Source: Palsa-504 sp963789225
Lineage (GTDB): Bacteria; Actinomycetota; Actinomycetes; Streptosporangiales; Streptosporangiaceae
Assembly (NCBI GenBank): GCA_963789225.1
Contig: CAWBKD010000015.1
Location: 434,001 to 498,000 of the forward strand
Length of the DNA: 64,000 nt
Reading direction: 5' to 3'
Positions 34,075 to 41,770 of the stretch are shown in pieces (the first letter of the stretch is position 1; each line of letters begins with the position of its first letter). Position numbers and translations under genes: made by a program. A model generated the notes under the pieces. It saw only the letters and a list, made by a program, of their open reading frames with translations, was not told the DNA's origin and made no database searches.

Positions 34075-35301
34075 GTGCGCTCGATCTTCGGGTCCGCCGT
34101 GCTCCGGCGCGTGGCGCCGGTGCTGACCTTCGTATTGGGTTCGGTCACACTGGGGATCAACCTGACCCAGGTACCGCTCGACAGCCTCACGCACCAAGCC
34201 GGAACGGGCGGACCGCTGGCGGACACGCTGTCCGTGGTTGGGACCACGGTTCCGGTGGCCGTGGTAGGGACCCTGCTGGCGATCCGCCGGCCGCGCAATC
34301 CCATCGGATGGCTGCTCCTCGGGCTCCTCGTCACGAGCGCGCCTACGAACCAGTACCTCATCCTTGACTACCGGATGCATCATGGGGCGCTGCCTCTGGG
34401 CTGGCTGGCGGTAGTGCTCCTGGAGACCTGGCCGCTGTTGCTGGTGTTCCTTGCCTTGCTGCTGTGGCTGTTCCCCGACGGGACGCTGCCCACGGGCCGG
34501 TGGCGGCGCCCGGCCGCGATCCTGGTGGCCGGCGGCCTACTGCTCGGGGCGGCCGGCTCGAGTTCCGGTCTCATCGCCATAGCCGAACACCGTGTCCGAA
34601 TCAAGCCTGACGGCAACCTCGTCAGCCCGCCGCTGGGCGGGCTGGCCGCGGCGGTCATCGTCCCGGTCCTGGTCAGCTTGGCGGCCTGGCTCGTCTTCCA
34701 GTTCCCGACCTACCGCCGCGCCGGAGGCGAGCGCCGCCAGCAGCTCAAGTGGCTGTACTTCGGGGCCGCGATCACGGCAATCGCGTTTATCATCGGCGCG
34801 TTCGTCGAGCCGCTCGCCCAGGGAAACACCCTCGGGTACGGCACGCAGCCGGTGGTGAACGCCGTCACCAACCTGGCCTATGCGGCGCTGCCGATCTGCC
34901 TGGGGGTGGCGATCTTCAGGTACCGGCTGTACGAGCTCAACCGGATCATCAGCCGGGTGGTCTCCTACACGCTGATCACCGCCCTGCTGGGCGGGGTGTT
35001 CTTCGGCCTGGTCCTGCTGGCTACGCACGTCCTGCCGTTCAAGACCACGGTCGGCGTGGCCGTCTCCACGCTCATCATCGCGGCGCTGTTCAACCCGCTG
35101 CGCCGGCGGGTGCAGAACCTGGTCGACCGCCGGTTCAACCGCTCCCGCTACGACGCCGAGGCGATCGTGGCCGCGTTCAACGCGCGGCTGCGGCACACCG
35201 TCGACCTCGACACCGTGCAGCTCGACCTGCTCGGCGTGACCGAGAACGCGTTCCAGCCGACCCACGTATCGGTCTGGATCGCACCGGTCAGCGCCGAGTA
35301 G
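34075..35301 (+). CDS. Multi-pass membrane protein resembling sensor N-terminus
   Basis: A 408-residue protein starting at GTG 34075 behind AAGGAG. About nine hydrophobic segments occupy residues 10-330 (for example VAPVLTFVLGSVTLGINLTQV, LLLVFLALLLWLFP, IAFIIGAFV and VGVAVSTLIIAALFNPLRRRV). The tail has RRVQNLVDRRFNRSRYDAEAIVAAFNARLRHTVDLDTVQLDLLGV. This tail normally links the membrane region to a GAF or kinase domain in actinobacterial sensors; here the protein stops soon after (IAPVSAE). It is therefore either an independent receptor or a sensor missing its output domain. It lies 80 bp upstream of a phosphoesterase gene. Confidence 0.75.
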   Translation: MRSIFGSAVLRRVAPVLTFVLGSVTLGINLTQVPLDSLTHQAGTGGPLADTLSVVGTTVPVAVVGTLLAIRRPRNPIGWLLLGLLVTSAPTNQYLILDYRMHHGALPLGWLAVVLLETWPLLLVFLALLLWLFPDGTLPTGRWRRPAAILVAGGLLLGAAGSSSGLIAIAEHRVRIKPDGNLVSPPLGGLAAAVIVPVLVSLAAWLVFQFPTYRRAGGERRQQLKWLYFGAAITAIAFIIGAFVEPLAQGNTLGYGTQPVVNAVTNLAYAALPICLGVAIFRYRLYELNRIISRVVSYTLITALLGGVFFGLVLLATHVLPFKTTVGVAVSTLIIAALFNPLRRRVQNLVDRRFNRSRYDAEAIVAAFNARLRHTVDLDTVQLDLLGVTENAFQPTHVSVWIAPVSAE

Positions 35302-35380
35302 CGCCTGCCCGTCCCGGACGCCGGCGCGCCGACGGGTCCCGCTCGGGCGGGTGGGACCATCGGAGCCGGAGGTGGCCAAT

Positions 35381-36832
35381 ATGTGGCAGTGGCTGGAGCG
35401 GCGAGAGATCAGCCGCCTCCGGACGAGTCCGCCGGGACCGGAGGGCCGGCCGCGCCCGGACCTGCCGGCCGGGACGGACCTGCTCCCGCAGATCCGGCAC
35501 ATCGTCGTGCTGATGATGGAAAACCACTCCTACGACAACTACCTCGGCCTACTCGCCGGCCGGGGCGAGGGCCTGCCGCTAGGTCCCGACGGCACTCCGC
35601 TGGCAGTCAATCTTTTGCCGAACGGCCGATCGTTCTCCGCCCATCACCTGGCTTCCACCGTCCAGGTGGCGGGCAACCCGACCCAGACCTGGCACGCCAG
35701 CCACCTCCAGTACGCCGACGGCGCCTGCGACGGGTTCTCCGCGAGCATCGCCACCACGGTGCCGGGCGGGGACCCGGCGGTGCCGATGGGGTACTGGACC
35801 GAGCAGGACCTGCCCTTCTACTACGGGCTCGCCCGGACGTTCCCGCTGGCCGATCACTGGTTCTGCTCCTGCCTTGGGCCCACGTTCCCCAACAGAAGGT
35901 TCCTGCTCTCGGGTACGGCGCACGGATTGATCGACGACCTGCCCTGGGACGTGGTCGACTACCCGGCGGCCGGGACGATCTTCGACCTGCTCACCGACCA
36001 CGGCCTCTCGTGGATCGACTACCACCAGGTCCGGCCGGTCCGGGTCCTGCTCAAACGGCTGCTCGGGGGGCGCGTCCTGACCCTCGCCCGCCGGCTGGCG
36101 CAGGTCGGCCGCTGGATACCCGCACTGCTGAACCGGGTCATCGGGAACAAGTCGTTCACCGCCGACGTGTACCCGCTGGGCCTGGCCCGCTGCATCATGC
36201 ACCTGCGGACGGCCAAGCAGTTCTTCGCCGACGCCGACGCGGGCACGCTGCCCGCGTTCAGCCTGGTGGACCCGGACTTCGGAAAGTTCTCCGAGGAGAA
36301 CCCGCAGGACATCGCCAAGGGCGAGTCGTTTGCCGCCGAGGTCATCAACCGCGTGATGAGGGGCCCCGGCTGGCCCCACACGCTGCTGATCTGGCTCTAC
36401 GACGAGCACGGCGGGTACTACGACCACGTCCCGCCGCCGGAGGCCGTGGCCCCCGACGACGTGCCCGCCCACAACTACCAGCTCGACCTGCCGTCCTGGC
36501 TGCGCCGGCTGCTCAGCCCGGTGTTCGGCAAGGCGTTCGCGGACCTGGCGAACGTCGACGCGGGCCCGTCGGACTACACCCATTACGGGTTCCGGGTGCC
36601 CGCGGTGATCGTCTCGCCTTACGCCAGGCGCGACTACATGTGCGGCACCACCCTCGACCACACCTCGATCCTCAAGCTGATCGAGGAGAAGTGGAACCTG
36701 CCGCCGCTGACGCGCAGGGATGCGGCCGCGGCCTCGCCGCTTGATGCCCTCGACCTGGACGGCGAGCCGACGTTCGCCACTCCCCCAGACCTGCCGGCAC
36801 CCACGCTGGCCTGGGGATCCTGGACACCATGA
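35381..36832 (+). CDS. Phosphoesterase family protein (phospholipase C/acid phosphatase type)
   Basis: About 483 residues from ATG 35381, which has GGAGGTGG ten bases upstream. The phosphoesterase domain opens with HIVVLMMENHSYDNYLGLL (the hallmark ENHSYD), continues with DHWFCSCLGPTFPNRRFLLSGT, and has LIWLYDEHGGYYDHVPPP, which carries metal-binding D/E/H residues, and a conserved VSPYARRDY region. Such enzymes cleave phospholipids or phosphate monoesters. No export signal or Tat motif is seen, which is unusual for the secreted phospholipases and suggests an intracellular role. A hairpin at 36859-36894 follows. Confidence 0.9.
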   Translation: MWQWLERREISRLRTSPPGPEGRPRPDLPAGTDLLPQIRHIVVLMMENHSYDNYLGLLAGRGEGLPLGPDGTPLAVNLLPNGRSFSAHHLASTVQVAGNPTQTWHASHLQYADGACDGFSASIATTVPGGDPAVPMGYWTEQDLPFYYGLARTFPLADHWFCSCLGPTFPNRRFLLSGTAHGLIDDLPWDVVDYPAAGTIFDLLTDHGLSWIDYHQVRPVRVLLKRLLGGRVLTLARRLAQVGRWIPALLNRVIGNKSFTADVYPLGLARCIMHLRTAKQFFADADAGTLPAFSLVDPDFGKFSEENPQDIAKGESFAAEVINRVMRGPGWPHTLLIWLYDEHGGYYDHVPPPEAVAPDDVPAHNYQLDLPSWLRRLLSPVFGKAFADLANVDAGPSDYTHYGFRVPAVIVSPYARRDYMCGTTLDHTSILKLIEEKWNLPPLTRRDAAAASPLDALDLDGEPTFATPPDLPAPTLAWGSWTP

Positions 36833-36858
36833 GCTGCCCGGCCGGGGGCTTCTGGCTA

Positions 36859-36894
36859 GGTACCGGGCGGAAGCCGGGGAGCGCGCCCGGTACC
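36859..36894. terminator. Hairpin between convergent genes
   Basis: A perfect 11-bp stem GGTACCGGGCG/CGCCCGGTACC with a 14-base loop. It lies 27 bp after the phosphoesterase stop and 13 bp before the stop of the convergent small ORF, so it could end transcription from both sides. Confidence 0.7.
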
Positions 36895-36906
36895 CGGCAC
36901 GGGGGT

Positions 36907-37041
36907 TTACTTCATCAGCGGAAAGCCGAGCGGGAGCGGCTTGCCGCCCGAGGGCTGGCCCTGCACCATCAAGATCACATCGTCCCCGATCAGCGCCACC
37001 TGCCCGCCCACGAGGACGTGCAGTAGCTGGCCGGAATCCAC
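36907..37041 (-). CDS. Possible small protein (44 aa) with GKxLPLGxP C-terminus
   Basis: From GTG 37041 the frame reads VDSGQLLHVLVGGQVALIGD and ends QPSGGKPLPLGFPLMK. The C-terminal GGKPLPLGFP matches the end of the permease encoded at 38552-39232 (GGKALPLGKP). A shared C-terminal tail in the same gene group suggests a real small protein, but no strong ribosome-binding site is visible. It follows the Rieske gene on the same strand and ends just before a terminator-like hairpin. Confidence 0.4.
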   Translation of the reverse strand: MDSGQLLHVLVGGQVALIGDDVILMVQGQPSGGKPLPLGFPLMK

Positions 37042-37088
37042 CCATGAGCGGCGCCTGGGGATCCGTCCCCATAGTTGGCCGCCCGGTG

Positions 37089-37463
37089 TTAGCGCGCGCC
37101 CAACGATCCGGGTGCTGGCGGACGAGGGAGGGGTGCGTCGTTCAGCTGCTGGTCGATGTCGACCCAGATGGCGTCGTCCTCGATCTTGCATGCGTAAACC
37201 GGGATGGGGCCGCAGGCAAACGGACCGACGGCCTCGCCGGTGGTCAGGTCGTAGCGTGATGCGTGGGCGGCGCAGACCAGCGTGTCATCGTCCTGGAGGG
37301 TGCCCTCGTGCAGCGGTTGCTGCTGATGGGTGCAGGTGTTGTGGATCGCCCTGACGTCGTCGTCGTCGAGGCGGATCAGGCAGATCGGTTCGCGGAGTTC
37401 GCCGACGAGCATGGTGTCGCCGACCTCCAGGTCGTCGAGGTTCGCCACGGCTACGAAGGCCAT
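37089..37463 (-). CDS. Rieske [2Fe-2S] ferredoxin-like protein
   Basis: A 124-residue soluble Rieske protein. The cluster ligands are the C-x-H and C-x2-H pairs in NTCTHQQQPL (Cys-Thr-His) and LVCAAHASRYD (Cys-Ala-Ala-His). The first box lacks the usual trailing G after CxH, having CTHQQQ. Such proteins pass electrons to oxygenases. The gene starts 2 bp after the end of the DUF2231-Rieske gene. It lies in the group divergent from the diiron monooxygenase, so it could be an auxiliary electron carrier, but the reductase in the main operon already has its own [2Fe-2S] domain. Confidence 0.92.
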   Translation of the reverse strand: MAFVAVANLDDLEVGDTMLVGELREPICLIRLDDDDVRAIHNTCTHQQQPLHEGTLQDDDTLVCAAHASRYDLTTGEAVGPFACGPIPVYACKIEDDAIWVDIDQQLNDAPLPRPPAPGSLGAR

Positions 37464-37465
37464 GT

Positions 37466-38467
37466 CTAGGTCCTTCCAGGTTTGGGCCGCCGGGGGGCCG
37501 GCTGGCTGCCCCGCACCTCGATCCAGCCGTTGCGGATCCGGGTGCGGAGCACGGGTTGCGGTTGGCTGGCCGGGCCGCGGCCGATACAGCCGTCGGTCAG
37601 GGCGAAGCGCGACCCGTGCAGCGGGCAGGTCACGGTCAGGTCGGCGATGGTGCCGCGGCTGAGCAGGCCGCCGGCGTGGCTGCAGATGTTGTCGAGGGCG
37701 TACAGGCTGCCGTCCTGGCGGTACAGCAGGACCGGCCGGCCCTCGACGTCGGCGACGGCGGGCGAGTCGTCAGGCACGTCGGCCTCCGCGATCGCGCGGA
37801 TCCACCGCCGCGGCCCGGGGGCCCACGCCACCCGGCTGACCATCACACCCTTGGTGAACACGAGATGACCGCCGAGGTAGCCGGCCCCGACCGTGACCGT
37901 GAGGCTGGCCGCGCCCAAGGCGCGGGCCGTACCGCGGTGGCCGGCCATCCGGGACCCCAGGGCGGCGCACTGCAGCCCGAGCGCCGCCGTGTTGAGCAGC
38001 CCGTGAAAGAGGCCGACGCGGCGGTCCTGCTCGTTGCTCACGGTCCAGTCGCTGAGCCCGGTCAGGGCGGCGGCGCCGGCGGCGAGGATGCCGGCCGCGC
38101 TGAGCACGCCCGCCGCGTCCACCCCGCGTCGGGGAGGCGGGCTGCCGTCCACTGCGTCCAGCACCGTGGCGCCCGTCCACAGCCCGATCGGCAGGTCGCT
38201 CAGCGCCGGGTGCAGCGGGTGGCCGGCCCACCGGCCGCCGTGCGTCAGCTCGAGGACCAGATTGTCCTGGTGCCGCTCGCGGAACGGCCCGAGCACGGCG
38301 GCCAGCCAGTCGTTCAGGGTCCGGAGCCAGCCCAGGTCGTCGATCCAGGCCACGAGGTCCCCGTGCCAGGTAACCAACGGGTTAGCGGCGCACGGGGGGC
38401 CGGCCGCCGGATCGGCCTTCTGCACGTCGGCCGGCGGATCGCCGGCCTGGCCGGTACCTGCTTGCAT
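37466..38467 (-). CDS. DUF2231 membrane domain fused to Rieske [2Fe-2S] domain
   Basis: About 333 residues from ATG 38467, preferred because GGAGG sits six bases ahead; the frame reaches 38512. The N-terminal part has GHPLHPALSDLPIGLWTGATVLD, the start of DUF2231, with four hydrophobic segments. The C-terminal third is a Rieske domain with ICSHAGGLL and CPLHGSRF supplying the Cys/His ligands. Fusions of DUF2231 and Rieske domains are known in actinobacteria and are thought to be membrane-bound redox proteins. Together with the neighbouring Rieske protein it may connect the membrane to soluble oxygenase chemistry; this is inference. Confidence 0.9.
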   Translation of the reverse strand: MQAGTGQAGDPPADVQKADPAAGPPCAANPLVTWHGDLVAWIDDLGWLRTLNDWLAAVLGPFRERHQDNLVLELTHGGRWAGHPLHPALSDLPIGLWTGATVLDAVDGSPPPRRGVDAAGVLSAAGILAAGAAALTGLSDWTVSNEQDRRVGLFHGLLNTAALGLQCAALGSRMAGHRGTARALGAASLTVTVGAGYLGGHLVFTKGVMVSRVAWAPGPRRWIRAIAEADVPDDSPAVADVEGRPVLLYRQDGSLYALDNICSHAGGLLSRGTIADLTVTCPLHGSRFALTDGCIGRGPASQPQPVLRTRIRNGWIEVRGSQPAPRRPKPGRT

Positions 38468-38551
38468 GGGCTCCTCCGGGCGGGCGAGGACGCTGGGCGG
38501 GGCACGCACCACCGGCCGTTCGGCATAAAAATAGCGGTTGACGGGCCCGGG

Positions 38552-39232
38552 TCAGTGCTGGAAGGGCTTGCCGAGCGGGAGGGCCTTCCCGCCCGTGCCC
38601 GCCGCGGACGCGCCGAGGAAGAGGTACACCCCGAGCGCGGCGAACACGAGCACGATCCAGCCGCCGGTCTTCAGCAGGCCGGAGGAGGGCGCGCCCGCGG
38701 CCGACGCCTCGGCGAAGGCCAGCAACAGGAACAGCAGCGCGAGGTCGATCAGCGCGAAGAGCACGGTGAACGCCGACGGCAGCCGCATCGTAGCCAGGGT
38801 CAGCATCACGATGATGACCAGCCAGGTGACCAGGAACAGCTTCACGGTGTCGATCGCCGCAGTGGCGGGGATGGCGAACCAGTTGTGGTCCAGGCCGAGC
38901 ACGAGTACCGCGTAGCTCAGCCAGAAGGTGCCGAAGATGCCGAAGATGGCGGCGACCGCGCTCTGGCCGACGGCCGCGGCCCAGAGCGCGGCCAAGAGCA
39001 GGCCCAGGGCCGTGGCGGCCAGGATGATCGCGAGCGGGGCGCCGAGGACGCCGAACGGCACCACGCCGACCAGGCCCAGGCCGAGCGCCACGGAGCCGGC
39101 GATAAAGCTGGCGAGGCCCAGCATGGACGGGTCGCCGGCCATCGGTCCGACCACGGGTGCGGCCGCGGGTGCTTCTTCGGTAGCGGGAGCTGGCCCACGG
39201 GATTCGCCAGCAGTTGCATCAACAGTGCTCAT
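38552..39232 (-). CDS. GPR1/FUN34/YaaH (SatP) family acetate/succinate permease
   Basis: A 226-residue permease with six hydrophobic segments. The family motif region is GDPSMLGLASFIAGSVALGLGL (normally N-P-A-P-L-G-L), here altered. It continues with FGTFWLSYAVL, TWLVIIVMLTLATMRL and VLFALIDLALLFLLLA. Relatives take up acetate or succinate. Its position next to the monooxygenase regulator suggests it recovers or takes up a short-chain acid made during alkane or ketone breakdown. The C-terminus ends GGKALPLGKPFQH, a tail like that of the small ORF at 36907. It sits 142 bp from the regulator gene on the same strand. Confidence 0.92.
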   Translation of the reverse strand: MSTVDATAGESRGPAPATEEAPAAAPVVGPMAGDPSMLGLASFIAGSVALGLGLVGVVPFGVLGAPLAIILAATALGLLLAALWAAAVGQSAVAAIFGIFGTFWLSYAVLVLGLDHNWFAIPATAAIDTVKLFLVTWLVIIVMLTLATMRLPSAFTVLFALIDLALLFLLLAFAEASAAGAPSSGLLKTGGWIVLVFAALGVYLFLGASAAGTGGKALPLGKPFQH

Positions 39233-39374
39233 TGGTTCGCTCCTTCATCGAGAGCGCCCCGCGTATGCGGGCTTACTGCATCCGTACGCCGACCGTCGGA
39301 CACATGTGTTCTCACTTTGAACCAGCGTCGGCGGCGCTAGGCCTGCGCCGTGAGATTCCGCTGGCCAGGACCGG

Positions 39375-41165
39375 TCAGCTACCTGAGGTGACGATCCCGT
39401 ACTCGTGGATCTTGCGGTAGATGGTGGCGCGCGACATGCCGAGCGCCTCGGCCGCCCGGACCTTGTTCCCGTCGTGATCCTGGAGGCTCTTCACGATGGC
39501 GTCACGCTCGATCGACTCCAGCGGGGACAGCAGCCGCCGACTCACCGTCCAGCATTCGGGCGGCAGGTCCTTGGGCATGATCGCGCCAGCCCGCCGGCGG
39601 TGGACGACCTGCTTGAGGACTTGCCACAGCTGTTCGGTGTTACCCGGCCAGTTGTGCCGCAGCAGCAGCTGCATGGACTCCGGAGCGCAGGTCAGCCGGC
39701 CCTGCTGGCTGAGCCGGGCCAGGAAGAACGGCACCAGCTCGTGCAGGTCCTCGACGTGATGGCGCAGCGGCGGGAGCTCTACCGTGCCCGGGAAGAAGCG
39801 CAGCAGCCGGGTCAGGTCCGTGACGGCCCGGGTGCGGTTGAGCGTGACCGCGACCCGCAGCTCGGTCTGGCGGTTGGCCGCCCGGGCCTCGGTCAGCGCG
39901 CTGGCCAGCGCGTGCATCTGTTTGGCGTTCAGCGCGTCGACGTGCCTGATGACCAGCATGCCCTTACCGTCGAGCAACTCGCGGCGGGTCTTGGCCAGCC
40001 AGTCCTGGTTGGCCGCTTCGGCGTCGAGCACGTGGAACGGCGCGGCCGGGTTGCGGCGCTGGTGTACGGCCCGGGCCAGGGCCAGCTTGCCGACGCCGCT
40101 CTCGCCCTCCAGGGTCAGCCAGTCGGAGCTGTCATACAGGGTCTCGGCCTCGCGGCAGGCCCGCAGCCACAGCACGCCGCTGCCGACCAGGCCGGGCAGG
40201 TACATGGCCGTCCGCGGGGCTGGCACGTCGGCCACGCCCACCGCGCCGGACATCAGCTTGACGTGCACAACGCCGTCGGGGAAGGGACCGTTGCCGATCC
40301 GGCGGCAGGACACCCGGGCCATCACGCCGCTGGGCAGGTCGACGGTGGTCGCGCCGGTGGGACGGCTGGCTAGCGCCTCCATGGCGTGGCCGATCAGCGT
40401 GGCCTGGTCAGCCGGGTCGAGCAGGTTGCGGGCGTGGTCGTTCAGCATGACGACGTCGTTGCCGAGCGCCATCACGATGCCGCCGGTCCGGCGGCAGGCC
40501 CGCACGTACTCCTGGAGGAGGCCGATGTCGCGGCTGCTGCTGGCCGTCACCAGGGCCTGGGTGATCTGGTCGGCGGTGGCCTTGACCAGGGAGATCATCA
40601 GCGGGTCGGCGTCCTTGCGCCAGCAGGTCAGGTCGATCACGCCGACCGTCTTGCCCGAGACGGGGTCGTGGATCGGCACGCCCGCGCAGCCGAACTGCTC
40701 CAGGTGCTCGGCGTAGTGCTCGTGCCCGAAGACGTGGGCAGGCCCGCCCGCCTCCAGCGCCGTGCCGATGCCGTTGGTGCCGACGCGCTCCTCGGCGTAG
40801 CTGAACCCCGGGGCCAGCATGACGCTGTCCAGGGCGCGCTCCAGGTCGTGGTCCGCGGTCAGCCGGGCCAGCACCAGGCCGTCGGCGTCGGTCAGGATGA
40901 TGCTGATCGGCTGGCCGCTCAGCTGCTCGTGCAGGCGCCGCAGCACCGGGTCGGCGCTGCGGGCCAGCCTGGTCTCCAGGTCCGGTTCGTGCAGGTAGCT
41001 CAGGTCGATGTGGTCGGCGGCCACGTGGAACTGGCGGGACCGCCACCACGAGGCGAGGATGGGTTTGCGTACCGTACCGTTGTCTACCGACTCAGCCGAC
41101 AGGAACCGGACTCTGGCCTCGGCCAGCCGGTCCCTGGACGTCTGCGGTGGTGATGCGTGTGCCAT
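39375..41165 (-). CDS. GAF-AAA-Fis transcriptional activator of the monooxygenase operon (MimR/AcoR-like)
   Basis: About 596 residues from ATG 41165, chosen because GGGAGG is five bases upstream. A GAF-like sensor region covers about 60-210. The central AAA+ domain has Walker A GESGVGK. The section that normally carries the GAFTGA sigma-54 contact loop is missing: the sequence goes directly from DAEAANQDWLAKTRRELL to MLVIRHVDAL. The C-terminus is a Fis-type HTH (IVKSLQDHDGNKVRAAEALGMSRATIYRKIHEYGI). Homologues regulate MimABCD-type monooxygenases in mycobacteria. The absent loop suggests activation without sigma-54. Confidence 0.9.
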   Translation of the reverse strand: MAHASPPQTSRDRLAEARVRFLSAESVDNGTVRKPILASWWRSRQFHVAADHIDLSYLHEPDLETRLARSADPVLRRLHEQLSGQPISIILTDADGLVLARLTADHDLERALDSVMLAPGFSYAEERVGTNGIGTALEAGGPAHVFGHEHYAEHLEQFGCAGVPIHDPVSGKTVGVIDLTCWRKDADPLMISLVKATADQITQALVTASSSRDIGLLQEYVRACRRTGGIVMALGNDVVMLNDHARNLLDPADQATLIGHAMEALASRPTGATTVDLPSGVMARVSCRRIGNGPFPDGVVHVKLMSGAVGVADVPAPRTAMYLPGLVGSGVLWLRACREAETLYDSSDWLTLEGESGVGKLALARAVHQRRNPAAPFHVLDAEAANQDWLAKTRRELLDGKGMLVIRHVDALNAKQMHALASALTEARAANRQTELRVAVTLNRTRAVTDLTRLLRFFPGTVELPPLRHHVEDLHELVPFFLARLSQQGRLTCAPESMQLLLRHNWPGNTEQLWQVLKQVVHRRRAGAIMPKDLPPECWTVSRRLLSPLESIERDAIVKSLQDHDGNKVRAAEALGMSRATIYRKIHEYGIVTSGS

Positions 41166-41236
41166 ATCGCCTCCCACCTTGTTTCTCCTGCTGGAGGCTC
41201 AGCCTGCGCGGATCGGGCTGCTGTTTACCCGCCCCT

Positions 41237-41256
41237 AACAACGTAAACCCGTTGTT
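41237..41256. promoter_or_regulatory. Palindrome A in the divergent monooxygenase promoter
   Basis: AACAACG-TAAACC-CGTTGTT is a perfect 7-bp inverted repeat with a 6-bp spacer. It lies between the regulator gene and the small gene at 41317, about 70 bp upstream of each start. Confidence 0.6.
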
Positions 41257-41266
41257 TCGTAGGACT

Positions 41267-41281
41267 GTCTCAAGTTGAGAC
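41267..41281. promoter_or_regulatory. Palindrome B in the divergent monooxygenase promoter
   Basis: GTCTCAA-G-TTGAGAC is a perfect 7-bp inverted repeat around one central base. Together with palindrome A, 30 bp away, it is a candidate binding site of the Fis-type activator. Confidence 0.65.
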
Positions 41282-41316
41282 CGCCGATTCGGCTGGGCCG
41301 ACGTTTTGCTGGGCGC

Positions 41317-41601
41317 ATGAGCGCTCACGGCGAGACTAACCCTCCGGGCGGCTCTTCACACGCCCCGGAGACCTACAACCCGTGGAGCATCGTCAACTTG
41401 GTGTTTCACCACCTGGCCAGCGAGGGCCTGCACCCGGTCTTCGGCGAGGCCGGGGATCCGGGGGCCCCGGCGGCCGATCTGCTCCGGGCCCTGGGCATCA
41501 CCCCGGACAAGGAGGGGAGCCGGCAAGCCTCGGAGCAGACCAAGCAAGAACTCGCGGCGGTCCGCGCCGCGTTCGAGATGTCTCATGTTGAGAGCACGTG
41601 A
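41317..41601 (+). CDS. Small conserved-looking protein preceding the monooxygenase operon
   Basis: 94 residues from ATG 41317 (an in-frame start at 41275 would cover the promoter palindrome). The core YNPWSIVNLVFHHLASEGLHPVFGEAGDPGAPAADLLRALGI is structured, with a Trp/His-containing helix and a Gly-Asp-Pro turn. The C-terminus is a charged helix (QTKQELAAVRAAFEM). It sits directly upstream of prmA, 169 bp before it. I do not know its role; linkage suggests it belongs to the monooxygenase system. Confidence 0.65.
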   Translation: MSAHGETNPPGGSSHAPETYNPWSIVNLVFHHLASEGLHPVFGEAGDPGAPAADLLRALGITPDKEGSRQASEQTKQELAAVRAAFEMSHVEST

Positions 41602-41770
41602 CCTCGGCTTTCGCGATGTGATGCAAGACACAAGGACTTTCGGGGTCTTCCAGGTCCACGGTGGCCCCAGGAGCCGCGTTCTCGCGTGCACCTGGGACGC
41701 CGCGGGATCCGCCAAGACCACCCGAGGGGCGTAGCCCCCGACCCCGGAACCCGCCTAGAAAGGGGTGACG

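Noticed and set aside
35383..36744. Second-frame open reading frame inside the phosphoesterase gene
   Set aside because: Arg/Pro/Ala-rich product without motifs; the overlapping frame has ENHSYD and metal-site residues.
39300..39309. ACACATGTGT palindrome upstream of the permease gene
   Set aside because: A single 10-bp dyad with no second copy or known consensus is too weak to call an operator.
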